In this document: positions 32,318 to 40,659 of the stretch, piece by piece
Layout: the number at the start of each line of letters is the position of its first letter
Position numbering within the stretch: the stretch's first letter is position 1
DNA from: Sporothrix humicola
Taxonomy: Eukaryota > Ascomycota > Sordariomycetes > Ophiostomatales > Ophiostomataceae
Length of the DNA: 64,000 bases
Reading direction: 5' to 3'
Assembly: GCA_021396245.1 (NCBI GenBank)
Contig: WNYE01000114.1
Coordinates: 1 to 64,000, forward strand
Position numbers and translations under genes: made by a program
Notes under the pieces: model-generated
The model's database searches: none
The model's input: only the letters and a program-made list of their open reading frames with translations
Told to the model about the DNA's origin: nothing

Positions 32318-35300
32318 ATGTCCACCATGATATCCTCCGCCTCCGCCTTCCTGCCGTCCCGCTTCCGCGGCGAGCAACCTGCCGCCCAGGCCGCTGCTCC
32401 TTCGTGGCTCAACAAGAAACTCACGCCTCTTCTGCAGCTGCTCTCCAGCCTCACGTCCTCCCACCCTATCCATACCGTCGTCATTGTCGCCGTCCTCGCC
32501 AGCTCCACGTACATGGGCCTGCTCGAGGAGAGCATCTTTGACGCCTCCCGCTCTGTTCGCCGTGCCGATTGGTCGTCTCTCTCCGAGGGCAGCCGCAGTC
32601 TCCGTGTCAGCTCCGATACCGCCTGGAAGTGGCAGCCGTGGGACTCTGCGGTTGTCCCCAAGACCGCCGACCACCTCGCCCTCCTGACCTTTGTCTTCCC
32701 CGAGTCCTTCTCGGACAGCGCCCCCAAGACTGCTCCTCTTCTGGACAGCGTCCCGATCCCGGCTAATATCTCGGTCACTGCTCTTCCCTCGACGGCCAAC
32801 CCTCTCGGCTCTTACTCCCAGGATACGTCGCTTGCTTTTGCCGTTGCCTACGACGATGCTGCCCAGTTTACCTCGGCTGCCCGCGAGATCCCGCTGCACG
32901 AGACTTCGGGCGACGAAAAGACCGGCGAGAACAGCAACGACGATGCCACGGCCACTCGTGTGACTGAGGAGCATGGCCGCGAGAAGAAAATGTGGATCAT
33001 GAAGGCCGCCGGCGCTGTCCAGTCCGGCTCCAGCATTGTCCGCTGGCTGCAGAACGGCTGGGTCGAGTTTGTCGACCTGCTCAAGAACGCCGACACGCTC
33101 GACATTATCATTATGGTCCTGGGCTACCTCTCGATGCACCTGACTTTTGTCTCGCTGTTCCTGTCCATGCGCCGCCTCGGCTCCAACTTCTGGCTCGGCA
33201 CCAGCGTGCTCTTCTCGTCCACCTTTGCCTTTTTGTTCGGCCTCATTGTCACGACCAAGCTTGGTGTCCCCGTCAGCATGGTTTTGCTGTCCGAGGGCCT
33301 GCCCTTCCTCGTCGTCACCATTGGCTTTGAGAAGAATATTGCTCTGACCAAGGCCGTGCTGTCGCACGCTCTCGAGCGCCGCCGCAACATTGAGCGCCCT
33401 GCTGCCGCTGCCACCTCCGGCTCGTCTTCGTCTTCCAAAAAGTCGTCGTCTGGCTCGGGCGCCGCTGCTAAGAAGGTCACCACGACTAGCTCGCCCAGCG
33501 TCATCCAGTACGCTATTCAGATGGCCATCAAGGAGAAGGGCTACGACATTGTGCGCGACTACGCCATTGAGATCCTGATCCTGGTTATTGGCGCTGCGTC
33601 GGGTGTACAGGGCGGTCTCCAGCAGTTCTGCTTCCTCGCTGCCTGGATACTCTTCTTCGACTGCATTTTGTTGTTCACTTTCTACACCGCCATCCTGTGC
33701 ATCAAGCTCGAGATTAACCGCATCAAGCGCCACGTCGAGCTGCGCCGCGCCCTCGAAGACGACGGTGTCAGCCGCCGCGTTGCCGAGAACGTCGCCACTA
33801 GCAACGACTGGCCTCGCACCGACGGCCGTGGCGAGCCCAGCACGTCCATTTTCGGTCGCCAGATCAAGAGCACCAGCGTCCCCAAGTTCAAGGTCCTCAT
33901 GGTCACTGGTTTCGTCATTATCAACGTTCTGAACCTCTGCACCCTTCCCTTCCGCAGCTCCGACTCGCTCTCGTCTATTTCGTCCATGGCTGGCGGTCTT
34001 GGCGGCGTTGTGGCTTCGCCGCCCGTCGACCCCTTCAAGGTCGCTGCCAGCGGTCTCGACACCATCCTGGCTTCTGCTAAGGAGCAGAACCGCGACACTG
34101 TCGTCACCATCCTGACCCCGATCAAATACGAGCTCGAGTTCCCCTCGATCCACTACGATCTGCCCACTGGCAGCCGCTCTCACGGCAGCGTCGGCAGCCC
34201 CAACTCGTCGGATCTGACATATGGCGGTGTTGGCGGTCGCATGGTCGACAGCATTCTCAAGAGCCTCGAGGACCCTGTCCTCTCTAAGTGGATCATCATT
34301 GCCCTCGCCCTTAGCGTCGCCCTCAACGGTTACCTTTTCAACGTCGCCCGCTGGGGCATCAAGGACCCCAACGTTCCGGACCACCCCATCGACCCTCGCG
34401 AGCTTGCCCAGGCCCAAAAGTTCAACGACACTGCTTCCGCCACTCTGCCCATGGGCGAGTACATGCCGCCCACGCCGATCGGCAACAAGCCCATGACCCC
34501 TGCTCTTACCGACGACGAGGGTGATCTCCTTGCCATGCGCCCCCTCAAGCAGCGCGAGCCTAAGCCCAGCCCCTCGCAGGCTGATCTCCAGGCCGCCAAG
34601 GCCCAGGCTGCTCTCATCCAGCGTACCCCTGCCGAGATGGAGCAGATGCTCAAGGACAGCCGTGCCCACGAACTGACTGATGGCGAGCTCGTCTACCTGT
34701 CGCTCAAGGGCAAGATCCCCGGCTACGCTCTCGAAAAGACCCTTAAGGACTACACCCGCGCCGTCAAGATCCGTCGTGCCACGATTTCCCGCACCAAGGC
34801 CACCGAGGAGCTCACAGGCCTGCTCGACGAGTCGGAGCTGCCCTTTGAGAACTACAACTGGGCCCAGGTCTTTGGCCAGTGCTGCGAAAACGTTGTTGGC
34901 TACATGCCCATCCCCGTCGGCGTTGCCGGCCCCATTGTCATTGACGGCAAGAGCTACTTTATCCCTATGGCCACGACCGAAGGTGTGCTGGTGGCCAGTA
35001 CGAGCCGTGGTTGCAAGGCCATCAACGCTGGTGGCGGTGCTGTGACGGTGCTGACGGCCGACGGCATGACCCGTGGCCCTTGCTTGAGCTTTGAGACGGT
35101 TGAGCGTGCAGGTGCGGCCAAGATCTGGCTGGATTCGGATGCGGGCCAGACCACGATGCGCAAGGCGTTCAACTCGACGAGTCGCTTCGCTCGCCTGTCC
35201 AACATGAAGACGGCGCTGGCGGGCACGAACCTGTACGTGCGTTTCAAGACGACGACGGGCGATGCCATGGGCATGAACATGATTTCCAAGGGTGTGGAGC

Positions 35301-36076
35301 ACGCACTGAACGTGATGATGAACGAGGCCGGCTTCGAGGACATGAACATTGTCTCGCTGAGCGGCAACTACTGTATCGACAAGAAGGCGGCCGCCATCAA
35401 CTGGATCGACGGCCGCGGCAAGAGTGTGGTGGCCGAGGCCATTATCCCCGGCGATGTTGTGAAGAATGTGCTGAAGACGGACGTCGACACGCTGGTCGAC
35501 CTCAACATTTCCAAAAACCTGATCGGTTCCGCCATGGCCGGTGCCATTGGTGGTTTCAACGCCCACGCCGCCAACATTGTTGCCGCCATCTACATTGCCA
35601 CGGGCCAGGACCCGGCCCAGGTTGTGGAGAGCGCCAACTGTATTACCATCATGAAGAACCTGCGCGGCAACCTGCAGATCTCCGTGTCGATGCCCTCGAT
35701 CGAGGTCGGCACGCTTGGTGGCGGTACTGTCCTCGAGCCCCAGGGCGCCATGCTCGACATGCTCGGCGTTCGCGGCCCCCACCCGACCAACCCTGGCGAG
35801 AACTCTCGCCGCCTTGCGCGCATTATTGCCGCAGCCACTCTGGCTGGTGAGCTGTCGCTCTGCTCGGCCCTCGCTGCCGGCCATCTGGTCCGCGCCCACA
35901 TGGCGCACAACCGTTCGGCCCCGCCTACCCGCACGACTACCCCAGCCCCTCCTACGCCCAGCGGCGCCATGACCCCTGTTACGGGCCTGACGCCGTTGAC
36001 GGCTGCTGGCGGTGTGGAGCGCTCGGCGAGCACGGCGGCGTTGAGCCCGGCAGCTGTCGAGCGGTCGCGCAGATAG
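32318..36076 (+). CDS. HMG1: 3-hydroxy-3-methylglutaryl-CoA reductase
   Basis: Reduces HMG-CoA to mevalonate with NADPH, the committed step of sterol and isoprenoid synthesis, in the ER membrane. A single exon of 1252 residues from a Kozak-like ATG (CCACCATG). The N-terminal fungal HPIH motif is at residues 49-52, followed by a membrane region with a sterol-sensing-domain segment at about 265-480. A Ser/Lys/Ala-rich loop and further membrane spans follow. The catalytic domain starts near residue 820. Catalytic residues are present: Glu888 in TTEG, Lys1022 in DKK, Asp1098 in GQDPAQ, and His1194 in RAHMAHNRS. Other signatures are GYMPIPVGVAGP, DAMGMNM and VGTLGGGT. A Thr/Pro-rich tail of about 55 residues follows the catalytic domain. 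It is convergent with STI1. Confidence 0.97.
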   Translation: MSTMISSASAFLPSRFRGEQPAAQAAAPSWLNKKLTPLLQLLSSLTSSHPIHTVVIVAVLASSTYMGLLEESIFDASRSVRRADWSSLSEGSRSLRVSSDTAWKWQPWDSAVVPKTADHLALLTFVFPESFSDSAPKTAPLLDSVPIPANISVTALPSTANPLGSYSQDTSLAFAVAYDDAAQFTSAAREIPLHETSGDEKTGENSNDDATATRVTEEHGREKKMWIMKAAGAVQSGSSIVRWLQNGWVEFVDLLKNADTLDIIIMVLGYLSMHLTFVSLFLSMRRLGSNFWLGTSVLFSSTFAFLFGLIVTTKLGVPVSMVLLSEGLPFLVVTIGFEKNIALTKAVLSHALERRRNIERPAAAATSGSSSSSKKSSSGSGAAAKKVTTTSSPSVIQYAIQMAIKEKGYDIVRDYAIEILILVIGAASGVQGGLQQFCFLAAWILFFDCILLFTFYTAILCIKLEINRIKRHVELRRALEDDGVSRRVAENVATSNDWPRTDGRGEPSTSIFGRQIKSTSVPKFKVLMVTGFVIINVLNLCTLPFRSSDSLSSISSMAGGLGGVVASPPVDPFKVAASGLDTILASAKEQNRDTVVTILTPIKYELEFPSIHYDLPTGSRSHGSVGSPNSSDLTYGGVGGRMVDSILKSLEDPVLSKWIIIALALSVALNGYLFNVARWGIKDPNVPDHPIDPRELAQAQKFNDTASATLPMGEYMPPTPIGNKPMTPALTDDEGDLLAMRPLKQREPKPSPSQADLQAAKAQAALIQRTPAEMEQMLKDSRAHELTDGELVYLSLKGKIPGYALEKTLKDYTRAVKIRRATISRTKATEELTGLLDESELPFENYNWAQVFGQCCENVVGYMPIPVGVAGPIVIDGKSYFIPMATTEGVLVASTSRGCKAINAGGGAVTVLTADGMTRGPCLSFETVERAGAAKIWLDSDAGQTTMRKAFNSTSRFARLSNMKTALAGTNLYVRFKTTTGDAMGMNMISKGVEHALNVMMNEAGFEDMNIVSLSGNYCIDKKAAAINWIDGRGKSVVAEAIIPGDVVKNVLKTDVDTLVDLNISKNLIGSAMAGAIGGFNAHAANIVAAIYIATGQDPAQVVESANCITIMKNLRGNLQISVSMPSIEVGTLGGGTVLEPQGAMLDMLGVRGPHPTNPGENSRRLARIIAAATLAGELSLCSALAAGHLVRAHMAHNRSAPPTRTTTPAPPTPSGAMTPVTGLTPLTAAGGVERSASTAALSPAAVERSRR

Positions 36077-36570
36077 AGGGTTGGCGAGTGATGTTTCAAC
36101 GTGTCTTGGCCACTGGCTGTGTTCTGAAGCCGACAAGATTTAATGAATGGACACGGAGACACGCTTCTCCCAAAGCAGATAGATAGAACGGCACGGCGGC
36201 TTGTTGAATGCAGCGCAGTTTTATGGGCTGGAGTCTGCTACAAGCCGGCGTGCTAATTTCATAAGCATATAAAACCTGTTGATAGACTTTTAATTTACTA
36301 AGTCACACATATACATTGTGGAGTTACTGTAGTAGTAAAACGATTATTTATTGTGATTGCACTATAGACCCAGCAAATGGAGACAACAAACAGACTATCG
36401 ACACATAAACACCGAAGCAAACAAACGCAATGAATTCAATGGAAACTCGTAAATGAAACGGCAATCGAGATTACAACCGCTTGTCGGACGCCGCCAACAA
36501 AATGCTAACTTTGTTTTTGATTTTATGGTATCTTTCTTTTCCTTTCTTCCTCGATCGCAGGAAGCTAAGC
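36077..36570. other. Convergent 3' spacer, HMG-CoA reductase / Sti1
   Basis: A roughly 490-bp spacer between two 3' ends. No gene is seen. Confidence 0.5.
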
Positions 36571-38346
36571 TTACCGGCCAACGCGGATAACGCCGGCGGC
36601 AATCAGCTTCTGAATCTTGGTGCGCACGCTCGGGTTGCGCATGTGCTCGTTGAGGGCGGCCGGGTCGCCCTGGGCCTGCTGCAGGATCGACTGCATGACG
36701 GGGTCCCCCATGATGCCCATAATCTCCGGGTCGTTCATGATGCGCTCGCGCGTCTGCTCCTCCGTCTCGTTGTCGCGGGAGCTGTACATGGCGGCAAATG
36801 CCTTCTGCTGCTGCTGATCAATCTCGCGCGCGTTGGCGCCGTTGTGGAACTCCTTGTCGACGCGGTCGGCCTCGGCGCAGGCGTCCACCGAGTCGGAGTA
36901 CTTGCGCATACCAAAGTAGGTCTGGGCCTTGCGGATGTACGCGCGGATGAACTTGGGGTCGTGCTTGATGGCGGCGTCGCAGTCGTCGAGCGCCGACGGC
37001 AGCTCCAGCAGCTTGGCGTAGGCGGCGGCACGGTTGCTGTAGCCGCGCGGGTCGGTGGGCGCACGCTGGATCATCTCGGTGTAGCACTTGACGGCGCCGG
37101 GCCAGTCCATCTCCTTGAACTTGCGGTTGCCCTCCTCGCGGGCAGCCTCGGCCTTCTCGGGGTCAATGTACGCCTGCTTGGCCTCGTCGATGCGGCGGCG
37201 CTCAGCAGCCCGCAGCTTGGCCACGACGTCGGGCGTGCGCTGCTCGCGCAGCGACTTGTTGTAGTTGTCAATGGCCTGGTCGAGCTGGCCGAGACGCTCG
37301 TGGGCAGTGCCGATGCGAGCGTACGACTTGGCCATGGTCTTCCAGTCGGACATGAGGCCGCGGCCCTCCTCGACAGCCTGCGTGCACGCGGCAATGGCGG
37401 CCTCGTAGTCGCCCTTTTCGAACTGGGCGGCGCCTAGGTTGTTGAGGTACACAATGTCCTTGTGCAGCTCCCAGGCCTTTTGGTAGTGGGCAATGGCGTC
37501 GTCAAACTCGCGCTTCTTGTAGCTGGCGGTGCCCAGGGCCTTCTCCTTGTCGGCCTCTTCCTTGGCCTCGCGCTTGGCCTTGGCCTCCTCGTCCTCCTCT
37601 TCGGGCTCCTCCTCGACAACCTCCTCGGCCTTGGGCTCCTCCTTGGGGACAGAGGAAGCAGCAGAGGCAGCACCAGCATCAGCAGCCGGCTCAGGGCCAC
37701 CAGCAGCACCGGGCATGCCGCCCATGCTGAAATCAAGACCCATGGCGACACCCATGACCTCGATCATGCGCGGGTCGCTGAAGATGTCCTGGACGTTGCT
37801 GGGGTTGTTCTGGATCGACTGCAGGCGCTGCATGAACGACGGGTCGCTCAGATACGCAGCAGTCTTGGGGTTGGCCGCCAGCTTGCCGAGAAGGGCAGGG
37901 TCACGGAACATGCCGCCCATCTCATCCGCCGCGCCAGCGGGGAAGCTGCTGCCGTTGCCGCCCTTGCCGCCGTCCCGCAGCTCGGCGTCCATGGCCCGCT
38001 CGACATTGTCGAGGTCCGTCTTCATGCCCTTGTTGTTGGGGTCCAGCTTCAGTCCCTCCTGGTAGGCCTCGTAGGCGCGCACCAGATCCCGCTTGCCGTA
38101 CAGGGCGCTGCCGAGCCGGCCCCAGCCCTTGGGCCAGTCGGGCTTGAGCTGCGTGGTCTTCTCGGCGTCGGCAAAGGCGTGGTCCCAGTCGCGCTTGGAG
38201 GCATAGGCGGCCGAACGGTTCGAGTACAGGATGTGGTTCTCGGGGTCGACGGCAATGGCGGCCGTAAAGTGCTCGACGGCCTTGTCAAAGTTCTTGGCCG
38301 CAATGGCCTTGTTGCCGAGCGCCTTGAGCTCGTCGGACGTCGACAT
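36571..38346 (-). CDS. STI1: Hsp70-Hsp90 organizing co-chaperone Sti1/Hop
   Basis: An adaptor that hands clients from Hsp70 to Hsp90 in the cytosol. A single exon of 591 residues. TPR1 (residues about 2-110; ELKALGNKAIAAKNFDKAVEHF) binds the Hsp70 tail. DP1 follows (FRDPALLGKLAANPKTAAYLSDPSFMQRL). A charged linker (EEVVEEEPEEEDEEAKAKREAKEEADKEK) leads to TPR2A (KKREFDDAIAHYQKAWELH), which binds the Hsp90 MEEVD tail, then TPR2B (AREEGNRKFKEMDWPGAVKCY). DP2 is at the C-terminus (DPEIMGIMGDPVMQSILQQAQ). Domain order and length match fungal Sti1. I did not find a convincing heat-shock element in the upstream sequence. Confidence 0.96.
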   Translation of the reverse strand: MSTSDELKALGNKAIAAKNFDKAVEHFTAAIAVDPENHILYSNRSAAYASKRDWDHAFADAEKTTQLKPDWPKGWGRLGSALYGKRDLVRAYEAYQEGLKLDPNNKGMKTDLDNVERAMDAELRDGGKGGNGSSFPAGAADEMGGMFRDPALLGKLAANPKTAAYLSDPSFMQRLQSIQNNPSNVQDIFSDPRMIEVMGVAMGLDFSMGGMPGAAGGPEPAADAGAASAASSVPKEEPKAEEVVEEEPEEEDEEAKAKREAKEEADKEKALGTASYKKREFDDAIAHYQKAWELHKDIVYLNNLGAAQFEKGDYEAAIAACTQAVEEGRGLMSDWKTMAKSYARIGTAHERLGQLDQAIDNYNKSLREQRTPDVVAKLRAAERRRIDEAKQAYIDPEKAEAAREEGNRKFKEMDWPGAVKCYTEMIQRAPTDPRGYSNRAAAYAKLLELPSALDDCDAAIKHDPKFIRAYIRKAQTYFGMRKYSDSVDACAEADRVDKEFHNGANAREIDQQQQKAFAAMYSSRDNETEEQTRERIMNDPEIMGIMGDPVMQSILQQAQGDPAALNEHMRNPSVRTKIQKLIAAGVIRVGR

Positions 38347-39005
38347 CGTGGGGGGTGGAGGGAGGGAGGAGTGTTGTGGTAGAATTTGACGATGTTGAGA
38401 AAAAGGTCAAAAAGGACCAAAAGATCGTGCCTATTCAAAAAGGGGTAATGGAGAGAGGCTACAAGGGGAAAGGAAAGAACGAGTGTATGATGCTTCTGTT
38501 TGGGAGAAATAAATCTGCAGACTGAGACCAAAGAGCAGGAGCGACTGAACGACTCTGCGCTGCGAGGCAACTGCAGGTGGGGCTGGAAAGCTTTCTAGGC
38601 CTTTCGACGTCGTTCGCCCCGCCGCACTGTGATTGGCCAGGTGCATTGAAAGCTGCTGGTTGCTCTTGCCAAACAAAAAGTGGAGGATCAAATGGCAGGA
38701 CCCCACTGTAAATTGGAGAACTGGGGATGGTCTGCTTGTTTCTTGACCAATCCCACAACACACTTAAAAGCAACACCCAGACGAGTTCACCACGCGACGC
38801 CACGATGCACGTGTAAGTACGGAGTTTTCTTGATTACAACCGTTATTGAGTTGAAAGGGAGGAGAAGTATCTTTGTGCCGGACTACTAACGCCAGAAGCT
38901 CAGAAATGAGAGGGGAAAGGGGGTAAACAAAAAATCGAAAGAAAACAAAACACAATAATGGACGTGACAGAATGAGGACGGAAACACAAACTGACGGCCC
39001 GCCGT
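38347..39005. promoter_or_regulatory. STI1 promoter and 3' flank of the hemerythrin gene
   Basis: A roughly 660-bp spacer with no gene. Open frames here are short. Confidence 0.4.
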
Positions 39006-39920
39006 CTACAGCTCTTCCTTCCCTCCCTTCTCCGCATAGCCCTCTCTCAGAGCGTACAGCGTCTGTGGTAGACCGGCCGAGTCACAGCTGGCAAACTGCC
39101 ACCAGCCGCTGTTCCAAGCTCCGGCAATGTTGACAATGCCCCAGCGGACGGGGCCAGGGATCGGCGGCCAGTTTGCCCAGCGGCCCTCCTCAAAGGCGTC
39201 GGGGCCTGTCGAGCGGTCCATGTTCAGCAGGAAAAAGGGCATACCGTCAAGCATGCCGATTTTGCGGCCCATAGACCTGCCCCAATCGCGGAATGTTGCT
39301 CTCGTTTCATCCTCCTCTGGCGAACCCGGCTTGGGCGCATTGGGATGGTCTGCGAGGGCGGCAATGGTGGCGATCTCGTTGCGGAAATGGTGCTCAAATG
39401 GCTTCTCGAAAGCAGCCATCAGTTCCAGCAAAACGTCGCCTTCAAAGTCGAGAGGCGTGTCCATTCCTTGCAGCAGATAGTCGCGCATTTGCATCAGCTG
39501 CGGCACGAAACTGGCGTGTTCTTCTTGGGTGCCGTCCCAGATGGTGCTGTCCTTCAGCAATTCCTGGACGACAGGGAACAAGGAGTTTTCTTCGTCATCG
39601 TGGTGAGCCTTAACAAAGTTGCACCAGGTCAGGGAGTATCCGATAAAATCAGCCTTGTCCTGGCCGTCGTTGATGTGGGCGGCCTGGTTGCGGATGGAGT
39701 TGTAGCCACGGAAGATGGCGTTGTGGACAAGGCACATGTGCGTTGCGCCAGTGGTGAATACGTCGGTCTGCCCGTAGGTGTTAGCTTTGGTCACGAAACG
39801 AAATAGAAACGGCTCGAAACGAAGATGGAGTCGACAACCTACCCTGTTAGTCTCAAACTCTGGCGTGTGAATGAGAGATAGAGGCGTGTCCGCCCAAGGG
39901 ACAGTGGCAGTGGAGGCCAT
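39006..39920 (-). CDS. Hemerythrin-like domain protein
   Basis: A four-helix-bundle protein of the hemerythrin HHE cation-binding family. Members may bind iron or oxygen; the role in fungi is not established. Exon 1 is 39920-39843 (26 codons) and exon 2 is 39767-39006, with a 75-bp intron ending CTAACACCTACGGGCAG. The product is 279 residues. Likely ligand-bearing segments are THMCLVHNAIFRGYNSI, FVKAHHDDEENSLFP, TQEEHASF and FEKPFEHHFRNE. The open frame continues upstream, and a second ATG there would add about 48 Ser/Arg/Phe-rich residues resembling a targeting peptide; that part is also pyrimidine-rich as 5' UTRs are. I prefer the ATG at 39920. Aromatic-rich C-terminus (WGIVNIAGAWNSGWWQF). 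Confidence 0.82.
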   Translation of the reverse strand: MASTATVPWADTPLSLIHTPEFETNRVGCRLHLRFEPFLFRFVTKANTYGQTDVFTTGATHMCLVHNAIFRGYNSIRNQAAHINDGQDKADFIGYSLTWCNFVKAHHDDEENSLFPVVQELLKDSTIWDGTQEEHASFVPQLMQMRDYLLQGMDTPLDFEGDVLLELMAAFEKPFEHHFRNEIATIAALADHPNAPKPGSPEEDETRATFRDWGRSMGRKIGMLDGMPFFLLNMDRSTGPDAFEEGRWANWPPIPGPVRWGIVNIAGAWNSGWWQFASCDSAGLPQTLYALREGYAEKGGKEEL

Positions 39921-40659
39921 GGTTCTTGGAAAAGAGAGAAGGAAGGGCGAAAGAAGAAAGAGAGAGGAAGAGAATGAGAGGAGAGGTGCAACCGACCGGA
40001 CCGACGAGAATGAAGAGCGGAGAGACAAAGGTGAGTGGAGAGTTGCCAATGAGCGAAGACGCATTGTGAAAAGTGAAGAAGAAGAGAAGAAGACAAGAAC
40101 AGAAAAGAAAGAAAGAAAAGGAGAAAAGAAGAAGACGAAAAAAGCGAAAAAGGAGACAAATAACAAAAAGACCCAAATAACAGCTAACAACTGGTAACAC
40201 GACATGCGACAGTACGAGATCCAATGCCAAACGTCAGTCGACAGACTCGGACCGGAGAAGTTACCAACGCCTGCTTATTACCTCCGCTGCCATAGGCCAC
40301 TTTTAAGGTAAGCTTCAAACATATTCTGCAGCATTTCATTGCATTTGCTGCATTTTGAGTGGTTTTTGCTAAAATGGCGAGATCTGGGGGACGGAAATGG
40401 CTGCCTGAGAGAGTGGTACGACATCCCGGGCCAGCCAATTCCAGGTGGGAGCATCCAACGCAACTAGCCTTATTGGCACGACCGTCTTACGTGCGTCACC
40501 CCCTTCCACATCCGGCAACTTTTGACGTCGTGATTTGGTTTTATTTTGGTTTAAATCCTTTTCCTTCCCTTATCTCTCCCCCCTCATTTTTTATTTACAT
40601 CGTGATTGTGCAGCAACTGACGTCTACTTTTCTTAGCCATTTTCTTTTTTGACGTCTGC
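39921..40659. other. Spacer, promoter of the hemerythrin gene
   Basis: About 740 bp. On the minus strand the first 300 bases upstream of the start are C/T-rich leader-like sequence. No other gene is seen. Confidence 0.4.

Noticed and set aside
32297..36136. A 1279-codon open frame antisense to HMG-CoA reductase
   Set aside because: It mirrors the sense gene almost exactly. Long antisense frames are a by-product of strong GC-rich third-position codon bias, and its Gly/Arg/Asp-rich composition resembles no protein. Similar mirror frames lie opposite the epsin, Sti1, xylosidase and mannosidase genes.
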